Shown here piece by piece: positions 34,531-41,831 of a DNA stretch of 64,000 nucleotides (its first letter is position 1; every line of letters begins with the position of its first letter). The translations under genes and the position numbers were made by a program. The DNA is from RGIG2041 sp045546315 (GTDB taxonomy: Bacteria; Bacillota; Clostridia; UBA1381; UMGS1253), in the NCBI GenBank assembly GCA_045546315.1, contig JAZQCN010000059.1, forward strand, positions 1 to 64,000. The letters are read 5' to 3'. The notes below the pieces were generated by a model. That model did no database searches. It had not been told where the DNA came from and worked only from the letters and a program-made list of their open reading frames with translations.

Positions 34531-35171
34531 TGTTCTGCCTCCTCTTTCTCGGCAAGCTGTTTTTCTAATTTTTCCAAGCGCACAAGCACCTTGCAAAGCT
34601 CCATACTAACCGGATCCGGAATATGAATCTGGTCAAGGTCTGCGCTCACGCGCTTGCCGGCGCGCTTCACCATTCTGCCCGGCACACCCACGCAGGTAGA
34701 ATTTTCTTCGACTTCAGATAACACAACCGCATTTGCGGCAATCTTGGCATTGTCACCCACCTTAAACGGACCGAGCACCTTTGCACCGGCACCAATCATT
34801 ACATTGTTGCCAAGCGTCGGATGACGCTTGCCGACATCTTTACCCGTACCGCCGAGTGTCACGCCCTGATAGATTGTACAGTTATCACCAATCTCCGCCG
34901 TTTCGCCGATAACAACACCGGCACCGTGGTCAATTAAAAGACCTCTGCCGATCGTCGCACCCGGATGGATTTCAATGCCCGTCCAGAATTTACATGTCTG
35001 CGATACCCAGCGCGCTAAAAATTTCATTTTATGCTTATACAGCCAATGTGCCACGCGGTGATACAAAAGCGCGTGAAATCCGGGATAGAGTAAAAATACC
35101 TCAAACCCGTTTCGCGCCGCAGGGTCGCGCTCCAATATAGATTTTATATCGTATCGGATGTTTTTGAACAT
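34527..35171 (-). CDS. cysE: Serine O-acetyltransferase
   Basis: A 214-residue left-handed beta-helix acyltransferase that makes O-acetylserine for cysteine synthesis. Hexapeptide repeats run from IEIHPGATIGRG to IAANAVVLSEV, with the catalytic LLIDHGAGVVIGETA. It overlaps cysS. A strong promoter lies upstream, with a GGTATAGC-TATGCC palindrome just downstream of the -10. Confidence 0.96.
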   Translation of the reverse strand: MFKNIRYDIKSILERDPAARNGFEVFLLYPGFHALLYHRVAHWLYKHKMKFLARWVSQTCKFWTGIEIHPGATIGRGLLIDHGAGVVIGETAEIGDNCTIYQGVTLGGTGKDVGKRHPTLGNNVMIGAGAKVLGPFKVGDNAKIAANAVVLSEVEENSTCVGVPGRMVKRAGKRVSADLDQIHIPDPVSMELCKVLVRLEKLEKQLAEKEEAEQ

Positions 35172-35182
35172 ACATTTCTCCT

Positions 35183-35215
35183 TTACAAGGCATAGCTATA
35201 CCTATACCATACTAT
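35183..35215 (-). promoter_or_regulatory. Possible CymR/Rrf2-type operator before cysE
   Basis: Downstream of the cysE -10, the minus strand reads ATAGTATGGTATAGGTATAG followed by CTATGCC. This contains GGTATAG-CTATGCC, a near-perfect palindrome, and repeated TATGGTAT/TATAGGTAT words. Rrf2-family cysteine regulators bind ATACC/GGTAT-rich sites, so such a regulator is possible but unproven. Confidence 0.3.
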
Positions 35216-35244
35216 ATTATATAGTTTTTTGCGCGCTTCGTCAA
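35216..35244 (-). promoter_or_regulatory. Promoter of the cysE-cysS-mrnC operon
   Basis: Minus-strand TTGACG (35239-35244) and TATAAT (35216-35221) with a 17-base spacer. The leader before the cysE ATG is about 40 bases, too short for a T-box. Confidence 0.8.
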
Positions 35245-35306
35245 TATCTTAACCGCACATTCTTTGCCGGTTTTGTGCGAAAAATTTTCGATGGTTTCAA
35301 CAGTAT

Positions 35307-35335
35307 TTGCATTCAGCCGGTAATCTTGGTATAAT
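35307..35335 (+). promoter_or_regulatory. Promoter of the shikimate-kinase-like gene
   Basis: TTGCAT (35307-35312) and TATAAT (35330-35335) with a 17-base spacer, 29 bases before the ATG at 35365. Confidence 0.72.
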
Positions 35336-35364
35336 ATATATAATACAGTTTTGAGGTGAGACCT

Positions 35365-35865
35365 ATGCACAGAAACATTATTTTAATCGGTATGCCCGGC
35401 AGCGGCAAGTCGACGCTCGGCGTCGTGCTGGCAAAGGTGCTCGGTATGGGCTTTTCCGATATGGATCTTCTTATACAGCAACGCGCCGGAAAGCGCCTGC
35501 AGGCCGTACTCGATACGGACGGTCTCGACGCCTTTTTAAGCCTGGAAGAAGATACTATCCTCTCCGTGACGGGCGAAAATATGGTGCTTGCAACCGGCGG
35601 CAGCGCCGTGCTCAGCGAGCGCGCGATGCTGCATTTAAAAAGCATCGGTACCGTCGTATATTTGGATGTACCGTACAGAATCTTAAGCAAACGCATCAAA
35701 AATATGGCTACGCGCGGCATTGCAAGCACACCGGGGCAGTCACTTCTGGACATATATAAGTACCGCACGCCGCTCTATACGCGCTATGCAGACATTACCG
35801 TGCAGCCCAAAAACAAAAAATTCGAGCAAACGGTGGATGAAATTATCAAAGCGCTCAAAGAATAA
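35365..35865 (+). CDS. Shikimate kinase-like protein
   Basis: A 166-residue P-loop kinase of shikimate kinase size. Seen: Walker A GMPGSGKST, the DMD substrate/Mg motif (FSDMDLL), ATGGSAV in place of the usual GGG, and RTPLYTRYAD near the C-terminus. The conserved substrate-binding FRxxE is changed to FLSLEE, losing the arginine that binds shikimate, so the true substrate may differ. No other shikimate genes are nearby. The ATG at 35365 follows GAGGTGAG. Confidence 0.78.
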   Translation: MHRNIILIGMPGSGKSTLGVVLAKVLGMGFSDMDLLIQQRAGKRLQAVLDTDGLDAFLSLEEDTILSVTGENMVLATGGSAVLSERAMLHLKSIGTVVYLDVPYRILSKRIKNMATRGIASTPGQSLLDIYKYRTPLYTRYADITVQPKNKKFEQTVDEIIKALKE

Positions 35866-35916
35866 AAATAAACCTCCCTGCAAATGCTAAGAGCACAATG
35901 CAAAGGAGGTTTATTT
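35866..35916 (+). promoter_or_regulatory. Shine-Dalgarno-masking hairpin
   Basis: AAATAAACCTCC (35866-35877) and GGAGGTTTATTT (35905-35916) are perfect 12-base inverted repeats. The loop includes a further TGCT-AAG-AGCA hairpin. The right arm contains the ribosome binding site GGAGG of the 49-residue gene and ends one base before its ATG. The structure should hide the translation start, or it may double as a weak terminator. Confidence 0.65.
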
Positions 35917-36066
35917 ATGGATAAAAAGCAAGCACAAAAGAAAGCCATGGAGGTCGTAGAGGCTTATTGCAGTAAAAAAGCAAAGAAAACAGACCCACAG
36001 GGCAGCTGGACCGGACAGCCGGAAAACAAACACGAAGTACCCGTCCAGGACGCAGACGATTTATAA
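35917..36066 (+). CDS. Conserved small protein (49 aa)
   Basis: This 49-residue protein is lysine-rich at its start (MDKKQAQKKAMEVVEAYCSK) and acidic at its end (PVQDADDL), with GSWTGQPENKHE in between. From memory, similar short proteins with a G(S/T)xTGxP and PxQDxDDL tail occur in Clostridia without a known role. AAAGGAGG precedes the ATG, but it is sequestered in a perfect hairpin. Confidence 0.75.
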   Translation: MDKKQAQKKAMEVVEAYCSKKAKKTDPQGSWTGQPENKHEVPVQDADDL

Positions 36067-36082
36067 AGGGGATGCATATAGT

Positions 36083-36114
36083 TTTGTAGGGACCGGCGTC
36101 CCCCGACGGTCCGC
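36083..36114 (+). repeat. REP-like palindromic repeat, copy 2
   Basis: A second copy of the element at 33097-33127, in the opposite orientation. It begins TTTGTAGGGACCGGCG and ends GACGGTCCGC. It is intergenic, just before a terminator. Confidence 0.75.
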
Positions 36115-36118
36115 CTCA

Positions 36119-36152
36119 AAAAAAACAGAGGCTTTTTAAGCCTCTGTTTTTC
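36119..36152. terminator. Bidirectional terminator
   Basis: AAAAACAGAGGC and GCCTCTGTTTTT form a perfect 12-bp stem between the convergent small gene and XRE regulator gene. Confidence 0.92.
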
Positions 36153-36160
36153 TTTTCATT

Positions 36161-36412
36161 TTACCCCTTATAATCAGCTTCCTCCAATGGCTCTGTAATC
36201 CACACTCCGAATTCTTGATATGCAAACAAAATAATAAGCGCACTTAACCTCGGGGGAACAATGCCCTTTTCCAGTTTTGCTAAACTTCCGACACCAATGC
36301 CCAACCGCCTTGCCATTTCTTTCTTTGTCAAACGATGCTTCTTGCGTAAATATGAAATATTTTTTAGCAAATTCATATACTCCGGAGCATTATATTCATC
36401 CGATTTCAACAT
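36161..36412 (-). CDS. XRE-family helix-turn-helix regulator (small)
   Basis: An 83-residue protein with an XRE/Cro-type helix-turn-helix (ISYLRKKHRLTKKEMARRLG, then IGVGSLAKLEKG). There is no attached sensing domain. GGGAGGTGA precedes the ATG. It is isolated between terminators downstream of metA, and its target is unknown. Confidence 0.88.
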   Translation of the reverse strand: MLKSDEYNAPEYMNLLKNISYLRKKHRLTKKEMARRLGIGVGSLAKLEKGIVPPRLSALIILFAYQEFGVWITEPLEEADYKG

Positions 36413-36443
36413 GCTTTCACCTCCCTTTTTTCGACATTGTACA

Positions 36444-36500
36444 TCAAAAAAAAGAAAAACGGACTATCTCACTATCCTTTGATAGTAAAATAATCCGTTT
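36444..36500 (-). terminator. Nested stem-loop terminator after metA
   Basis: AAACGGA (36457-36463) pairs with TCCGTTT (36494-36500), enclosing ACTATC-CTTT-GATAGT. On the minus strand a long T-rich run follows. Confidence 0.65.
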
Positions 36501-36539
36501 ATTACTTTTATCCTGCCATGGCGACGCAATCATCGTCCC

Positions 36540-37457
36540 CTACTGTATCTCATTGATATTATACGGTGTAATCTGGTATACAAAATAGTTAAGCCAGTTC
36601 GAGTAAATCAGGCTCGCGTGCGAGCGCCAGCGCATCATCGGCGGCTTGGTCGGGTCATCGTCCGGATAATAGTTTTTCGGCACATCAATCGGCAGTCCCT
36701 TGTCCACATCGCGCATATACTCTTTGTGCAGGGTGTCTGCATCATATTCGCTGTGCCCGGTCACAAAAATTTGCTTGCCCGCCTTTGTAAACACAACATA
36801 CACGCCTGCCTCCGGCGACTCGGACAGAATTTCTAACTCCTCTACCTTTTCAATGTCCTCGCGCAGCACTGTTGTATGGCGCGAATGCGGTACATAAAAA
36901 GACGAGTCGAAGCCACGCATCAGCTTTGCCGTTGTGCGGTTTACTCCATGCTCAAACACACCGAACATCTTCTTGTCGAGCGGGCGCTTTTTAATGCCGT
37001 AGTGATAGTAAAGCCCAGCCTGTGCGCCCCAGCAAATATGGAAGGTGGAGGTTACATTCGTTTTCGACCATTCCATAATTTCGCAAAGCTCATCCCAATA
37101 GTCCACTTCCTCAAATTCCATATTCTCCACCGGCGCGCCGGTAATAATCATACCGTCGAACTTGCGGTCGCGAATCTGGTCAAAGGTTTTATAAAAGGTT
37201 AACAGATGCTCCTGCGCCGTGTGTGTAGAATGATGCGTGCTCATATGCACAAATTCCACATCCACCTGCAAAGGCGAGTTACTCAAATAGCGCAGAATCT
37301 GCGTTTCGGTAACAATTTTTGTCGGCATCAGATTTACGAATACCAGCTGCAAAGGACGGATGTCCTGATGCATGGCAACCGTCTCCGTCATAACAAATAT
37401 GTTCTCACTTTCCAGCTGCGATACTGCCGGCAGCCCGTCTTGAATTTTAATCGGCAT
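36540..37457 (-). CDS. metA: Homoserine O-acetyltransferase (MetA type)
   Basis: A 305-residue MetA-family enzyme that acylates homoserine in methionine synthesis. The catalytic cysteine is Cys142 in HICWGAQAG. Residue 111 is glutamate (GAPVEN), which in characterised MetA enzymes favours acetyl-CoA, whereas glycine favours succinyl-CoA. The product is therefore probably O-acetylhomoserine. It has its own promoter and a short leader containing TGCGAA-AA-TTCGCA; no SAM riboswitch fits there. Confidence 0.95.
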   Translation of the reverse strand: MPIKIQDGLPAVSQLESENIFVMTETVAMHQDIRPLQLVFVNLMPTKIVTETQILRYLSNSPLQVDVEFVHMSTHHSTHTAQEHLLTFYKTFDQIRDRKFDGMIITGAPVENMEFEEVDYWDELCEIMEWSKTNVTSTFHICWGAQAGLYYHYGIKKRPLDKKMFGVFEHGVNRTTAKLMRGFDSSFYVPHSRHTTVLREDIEKVEELEILSESPEAGVYVVFTKAGKQIFVTGHSEYDADTLHKEYMRDVDKGLPIDVPKNYYPDDDPTKPPMMRWRSHASLIYSNWLNYFVYQITPYNINEIQ

Positions 37458-37484
37458 ACAACCAAGACCTCCTTCTTTTCAGTT

Positions 37485-37498
37485 TGCGAAAATTCGCA
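37485..37498. promoter_or_regulatory. Small palindrome in the metA leader
   Basis: TGCGAA and TTCGCA flank two bases, between the metA -10 and the ribosome binding site. It could be an operator half-site pair or a small leader hairpin. Confidence 0.35.
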
Positions 37499-37505
37499 TG
37501 TGTCA

Positions 37506-37534
37506 ATTATAACACAAAGCCACTGCAGATGCAA
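37506..37534 (-). promoter_or_regulatory. Promoter of metA
   Basis: Minus-strand TTGCAT (37529-37534) and TATAAT (37506-37511) with a 17-base spacer. Confidence 0.72.
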
Positions 37535-37546
37535 CAAATGATTTTT

Positions 37547-37587
37547 TAAAAGCTGTCGGGCATTTTTTGTCCGACAGCTTTTCATTT
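37547..37587 (-). terminator. Terminator after htpG
   Basis: AAAAGCTGTCGG and CCGACAGCTTTT form a 12-bp stem. On the minus strand this hairpin follows the htpG stop and is trailed by T residues. Confidence 0.85.
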
Positions 37588-39459
37588 TTATTGCATCAGC
37601 GCACACATATCGTTTGTAAACGCAACCGGATCCTCCGGTGCAATGCCTTCAATCAGCTGAGCAGCCGTGTACAGCACGCCGGCGTATTTCGCCAGCTTGT
37701 CTTTGTCGCTTGCAAGCAGACTTTGCAGCTTTGCAAACACCGGATGGTTTATGTTAATTTCCAGCACGCGCTGCGCCTTCACATTCTGGTCATTCGGCAT
37801 CTGGCTTAATACCTTTTCCATCTCGATGGAAATATCGCCGATGCTGGAGATGCAAACCGGATGGCTCTTTAGGCGTGTGGTTGCCTTTACATCCTCTACC
37901 TTGCCCTCCAGAGCCGCCTTCATTGCAGCAAGCAAATCCTTGTTTTCCTCGTTTGCCTTACCCTGCTCTTCTTCGTTTTCAAGCTGCAGATCGGCATCGG
38001 AAACGGACTTAAACGGCTTTTCCTTATAGGCGTTCATAATTTTCATAATAAATTCATCAACATCGTCGGTCAGATACAGAATCTCGAAGCCGCGCTCGCG
38101 CACTGCCTCCACCTGTGGCATTTTGTCAATCTTTTCCACGCTCTCGCCGGAAGCATAGTAAATGCAATCCTGCCCCTCTGCCATACGCTCTGCATACTCG
38201 TCAAGGCTGACAAGCTTTTTCTCCTTCGAGGTCGTAAACAGAATCAAATCCTGTAAAAATTCCTTCTCCATGCCGAAGTTATCGTAGATGCCGAACTTAA
38301 TCGGTCGCGCAAACGCCGAATAAAATTCTTCATAGGCTGCGCGGTCGTTTTTCAGCATTGCTAAAAGCTCAGACTTAATCTTTTTCTTTAAATTTGCCGC
38401 AATCGCTTTCAGCTGACGGTCGTGCTGCAGCATTTCACGCGAAATGTTGAGCGATAAATCCGCGGAATCCACCAAGCCGCGCACAAAGCCGAAGCAATCC
38501 GGCAAAAGATCCTCGCACTTGTCCATAATCAGAACGCCGTTGGAGTAAAGCTCCAAGCCTTTTTTGTATTCCTTTGTATAGTAGTCAAACGGTGCATGCT
38601 TCGGGATAAACAGAAGCGCCGTATAGCTGACAAGGCCGTCTGCGCTGGTATGCACGATTTTTGCCGGCGGCTCAAAATCGAAAAACTTATCTCTGTAAAA
38701 ACCCTGATATTCTTCCTCTGTGATTTCGCTTTTGCTCTTTTTCCAAAGCGGAACCATGCTATTGAGCACTTCTAACTCTTTATAGCTTTCGTATTCGTTT
38801 TCGCTGCCTTCCTTTTTGCGGGATTTTTCAACCTCCATCTTAATCGGATGCTTGATGTAGTCGGAATACTTTTTCACCAGCTGACGCAGCGTGTGGCTTT
38901 CTAAATAGCGGCTGTATTGCTCATCCTCGGTATCGGCTTTAATCGAAAGCGTAATCTGCGTGCCGCAATCTGCCTTTTCGCACGGCAGAATTTCATAGCC
39001 GTCTGCCCCGGTCGACTGCCACATATACGCCTGATCGCTGCCGTATTTCTTCGTTACAACCGTTACGCAATCAGCAACCATAAAAGCAGAATAAAAACCG
39101 ACACCGAACTGACCGATGATATCGATTTCCTCCTCCGGCGCATTCTCCTGCTTAAATGCCAGAGAGCCGCTCTTGGCAATTGTGCCGAGATTTTCCTCAA
39201 GCTCCTTTTCATCCATACCGATACCCGTATCGGTAATCACGAGCAGGCGCTTTTCCTTGTCTGCATCCAGGCGAATGTAGAAGCTTTCGCGGTTGAACTC
39301 AATATTTTCATCCTTAAGCGACAGATAATAGAGCTTGTCAATCGCGTCATTTGCATTGGAAATCAGCTCGCGCAGAAAGATTTCCTTGTGCGTATAAATT
39401 GAGTTGATCATCATATCCAAAAGTCTTTTGGACTCGGATTTAAAATCTTTTTTTGCCAT
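37588..39459 (-). CDS. htpG: Hsp90-family molecular chaperone HtpG
   Basis: A 623-residue bacterial Hsp90. The N-terminal ATPase domain carries ELISNANDAIDKL, DTGIGMDEKEL and GQFGVGFYSAFMVAD, followed by middle and C-terminal dimerisation domains; length is normal. A perfect CIRCE element lies between the promoter and the start codon, so HrcA should repress it and heat stress should induce it. Confidence 0.97.
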   Translation of the reverse strand: MAKKDFKSESKRLLDMMINSIYTHKEIFLRELISNANDAIDKLYYLSLKDENIEFNRESFYIRLDADKEKRLLVITDTGIGMDEKELEENLGTIAKSGSLAFKQENAPEEEIDIIGQFGVGFYSAFMVADCVTVVTKKYGSDQAYMWQSTGADGYEILPCEKADCGTQITLSIKADTEDEQYSRYLESHTLRQLVKKYSDYIKHPIKMEVEKSRKKEGSENEYESYKELEVLNSMVPLWKKSKSEITEEEYQGFYRDKFFDFEPPAKIVHTSADGLVSYTALLFIPKHAPFDYYTKEYKKGLELYSNGVLIMDKCEDLLPDCFGFVRGLVDSADLSLNISREMLQHDRQLKAIAANLKKKIKSELLAMLKNDRAAYEEFYSAFARPIKFGIYDNFGMEKEFLQDLILFTTSKEKKLVSLDEYAERMAEGQDCIYYASGESVEKIDKMPQVEAVRERGFEILYLTDDVDEFIMKIMNAYKEKPFKSVSDADLQLENEEEQGKANEENKDLLAAMKAALEGKVEDVKATTRLKSHPVCISSIGDISIEMEKVLSQMPNDQNVKAQRVLEININHPVFAKLQSLLASDKDKLAKYAGVLYTAAQLIEGIAPEDPVAFTNDMCALMQ

Positions 39460-39478
39460 AATTTCACCTTCCTTGTTT

Positions 39479-39505
39479 TTAGCACTCGCAAAGTTCGAGT
39501 GCTAA
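39479..39505 (-). promoter_or_regulatory. CIRCE element (HrcA operator)
   Basis: TTAGCACTC (39479-39487), nine bases, then GAGTGCTAA (39497-39505): an exact match to the CIRCE consensus. It lies directly downstream of the htpG -10 box, where HrcA would block initiation. Confidence 0.95.
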
Positions 39506-39510
39506 AGAGT

Positions 39511-39538
39511 ATTATACTACAATTCCCGAAAAAGTCAA
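39511..39538 (-). promoter_or_regulatory. Promoter of htpG
   Basis: Minus-strand TTGACT (39533-39538) and TATAAT (39511-39516) with a 16-base spacer, immediately upstream of the CIRCE element. Confidence 0.82.
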
Positions 39539-39642
39539 CCATATCACAAATTGTTAAAAAAATCTTAAAAATTCATTTTTCTATTTCCTTTTGGGTAAAT
39601 TTATTATATGATAATATATACAATATATCGGAGGAGATTTGT

Positions 39643-40359
39643 TTGAAAAAAACTGTTTTGCTTTTCATCGTATCCGCACTCCTTTTGCTCTCCGGCTGTC
39701 AAAAGGCACCCTCGCCGGCGGCAGAGCCGACCAATGCCCGGGAAGAAGCGGAAAAGCAGCCCGACTACGGCAGCGTGTTTGCCCGCACAAAAGACGGCGA
39801 GTTTTATGCGCGCACAGCGGACGGAAAAACCTATATTACCTACAAAACCGGAACGGAAGCCAAAGCCGTCGCCTCTCCGGAAGGCAGCTGGCGCTTCAGC
39901 CTGCTTGAAGCGTCGCAAAACTACGACTATTTGCTTTTCGACGGCTATTTAGAAGAGACACAGGGCTACACCGGCAGCGTGTATATGTTTGTAAAAGAAA
40001 CGGAAAACTTTGTACCGGTTTTCGATATGCCAACCAGCAATGCCGTGTGCCTGCCGACAGAAGATGAAGACTTCGCGGACTTGGCCTGGGTGCTTTTGCA
40101 AGCCGAGGATGCCCCTCTGCTTTGCCCGATCAATCTGCGCAACGGCGATACCGAAACAGGACAAATCGTGTCCTTTGCCCAAACCGACTATGCCATTGAA
40201 GGCGAGCACATTTTGGTTTCTTTAAGTACTAACGCGGAAAACCCGCTCGTTTTGCGTATTGAAAACAAAACCTATACCGGCAGCAGCGTGCTGTCAACAA
40301 CAGCATACCTATATGACTTTGAAAATAAAGAGCTTACAAAAATTACGGAAGAGGAGTAA
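39643..40359 (+). CDS. Lipoprotein of unknown function
   Basis: A 238-residue predicted lipoprotein. A short lysine-led signal sequence ends in the lipobox LLSGC, with the lipid-bearing cysteine at about residue 19. The rest is soluble, acidic and beta-rich with no recognised domain. The start is a TTG at 39643 placed after GGAGGAG; no nearby ATG gives a signal peptide. It precedes deoC by six bases. Confidence 0.8.
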   Translation: MKKTVLLFIVSALLLLSGCQKAPSPAAEPTNAREEAEKQPDYGSVFARTKDGEFYARTADGKTYITYKTGTEAKAVASPEGSWRFSLLEASQNYDYLLFDGYLEETQGYTGSVYMFVKETENFVPVFDMPTSNAVCLPTEDEDFADLAWVLLQAEDAPLLCPINLRNGDTETGQIVSFAQTDYAIEGEHILVSLSTNAENPLVLRIENKTYTGSSVLSTTAYLYDFENKELTKITEEE

Positions 40360-40365
40360 ACCGAT

Positions 40366-41010
40366 ATGCAACTAAACAAAACCATCGACCATACCATTTT
40401 AAAAGCCAACGCAACCACAGCAGATGTGCTTCGCTTGTGTAAGGAGGCCAAGGAATACAATTTTGCATCGGTCTGCGTAAACGCATGCCATGCAAAAACC
40501 GTAGCCGAAGCGCTTAGCGGCAGCGATGTGAAAACCTGCTGCGTTGTTGGCTTTCCGCTCGGTGCAATGACCCCGGCAGCAAAAGCATTTGAAACGCGCG
40601 AAGCCGTTGAAAACGGCGCCCAGGAAATCGACACAGTCATCAATGTCGGTGCACTCAAGGCAGGCGAGGACGACTTAGTCGAAGCAGATATCCGTGCCGT
40701 TGTCGAGGCGGCAAAGCCTGCGATTGTAAAGGTCATTATTGAGGCCTGCTATTTAACCGACGAAGAAAAGAAGCGCGCCTGCACGCTCGCTTTAAAAGCA
40801 GGGGCAGCCTTTGTAAAAACCTCTACGGGCTTTGGCTCGGGCGGTGCAACCGTCGAGGATGTAAGGCTGATGAAGGCTTGCGTCGGCGACAAAGCGCAGG
40901 TAAAGGCGGCCGGCGGCATTCGTACCAAGGCGGATGCTTTAAAAATGCTTGCTGCCGGTGCCGACCGCATCGGCGCAAGTGCAGGTATTGCCATTGTGAC
41001 AGAAGAATAA
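40366..41010 (+). CDS. deoC: Deoxyribose-phosphate aldolase
   Basis: A 214-residue class I aldolase that splits 2-deoxyribose-5-phosphate into glyceraldehyde-3-phosphate and acetaldehyde. The Schiff-base lysine lies in VKVIIEACYLTDEEK, and a second conserved lysine in FVKTSTGFGSGGAT. GAGGAG precedes the ATG. It is not next to other nucleoside genes; the partners here are a lipoprotein and a histidine phosphatase. Confidence 0.96.
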   Translation: MQLNKTIDHTILKANATTADVLRLCKEAKEYNFASVCVNACHAKTVAEALSGSDVKTCCVVGFPLGAMTPAAKAFETREAVENGAQEIDTVINVGALKAGEDDLVEADIRAVVEAAKPAIVKVIIEACYLTDEEKKRACTLALKAGAAFVKTSTGFGSGGATVEDVRLMKACVGDKAQVKAAGGIRTKADALKMLAAGADRIGASAGIAIVTEE

Positions 41011-41031
41011 TTACAGGAAGTGAATAAACAA

Positions 41032-41676
41032 ATGAAAACACGCTTTTATTTTGTGCGCCATGGAGAGAGCATGGGCAATCTGGAAGAAAAATTCAACGGA
41101 CACATCAATTTTGACTTGACTGAAAAAGGGCACGCGCAGGCAGAATGCACCGCACATTTTTTAGACGATTACCCGATTGATGTGATTTACAGCAGCGATT
41201 TAAACCGCGCCTACCAAACCGCAGAGCACACGGCAAAGCGCAAAGGCTTGCCGGTGATTGGTACGCAGGCACTGCGCGAAATCAACGGCGGTGCTTATGA
41301 AGGTATGCCTTACAAAAGCATTATTGCCCATTACCCGCAGGAATTTCACATCTGGCTCAATGACATCGGCAACGCTGCTTGTCCGGATGGCGAAAGCGTA
41401 GCCGAGCTGCAGGCGCGTGTACATAAAGAGGTGCTGCGCATCCTTCATGCGCATCGCGGGCAAAGCATTTTAATTGCAACGCACGCCACCCCCATTCGCG
41501 TGATGACCTGTCTTTGGAACGGCATCCCGCTTTCCGAAATGCGCAAAACGAATTGGGTCAACAACGCCTCCGTCACCATCGTTGACTATGATGAAAATGA
41601 CAACAGTACGGTCGTCGCCTACAATCTCGCCGAGCATATCGGCGCGTTGAATACCTTCCTGCCGGAGAATGTATAA
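41032..41676 (+). CDS. Histidine phosphatase family protein
   Basis: A 214-residue phosphatase of the phosphoglycerate-mutase-like superfamily. The catalytic RHGE motif is in YFVRHGESMGN, and the second histidine is in LIATHATPIRV. Substrates of this family range from sugar phosphates to alpha-ribazole phosphate; none is indicated. The ATG at 41032 is preferred over a GTG at 41020 that falls in the ribosome binding site. A terminator follows. Confidence 0.9.
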   Translation: MKTRFYFVRHGESMGNLEEKFNGHINFDLTEKGHAQAECTAHFLDDYPIDVIYSSDLNRAYQTAEHTAKRKGLPVIGTQALREINGGAYEGMPYKSIIAHYPQEFHIWLNDIGNAACPDGESVAELQARVHKEVLRILHAHRGQSILIATHATPIRVMTCLWNGIPLSEMRKTNWVNNASVTIVDYDENDNSTVVAYNLAEHIGALNTFLPENV

Positions 41677-41684
41677 CAAAAACC

Positions 41685-41722
41685 GCGGTACAGTACACAC
41701 ACTGTACCGCTCTTCTTTTTTA
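41685..41722 (+). terminator. Terminator after the phosphatase gene
   Basis: GCGGTACAGT and ACTGTACCGC form a 10-bp stem with a six-base loop, followed by TCTTCTTTTTTATT. Confidence 0.88.
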
Positions 41723-41767
41723 TTAAACGATACCGCTCGACAAAATGTGCCAAAAACTTAAAAACAA

Positions 41768-41796
41768 TAGACATATAGCGCAAAATATGATACAAT
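41768..41796 (+). promoter_or_regulatory. Promoter of the MBOAT-DHHW operon
   Basis: TAGACA (41768-41773) and TACAAT (41791-41796) with a 17-base spacer, 35 bases before the GTG start. Confidence 0.55.
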
Positions 41797-41831
41797 AGCA
41801 AAAACATTTCGATAAGAAAGGAGGCGCAACA

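Noticed and set aside
35172..35215. T-box or other long leader before cysE-cysS
   Set aside because: The predicted transcript leader is only about 40 bases, too short for a T-box, and no specifier or T-box sequence is visible.
33097..36114. Composite transposon bounded by the two REP-like repeats
   Set aside because: The enclosed genes are housekeeping genes in conserved order, no transposase is present, and the repeats are short palindromes typical of dispersed elements.
37458..37505. SAM riboswitch before metA
   Set aside because: Fewer than 50 bases separate the -10 from the start codon; no S-box core is present.
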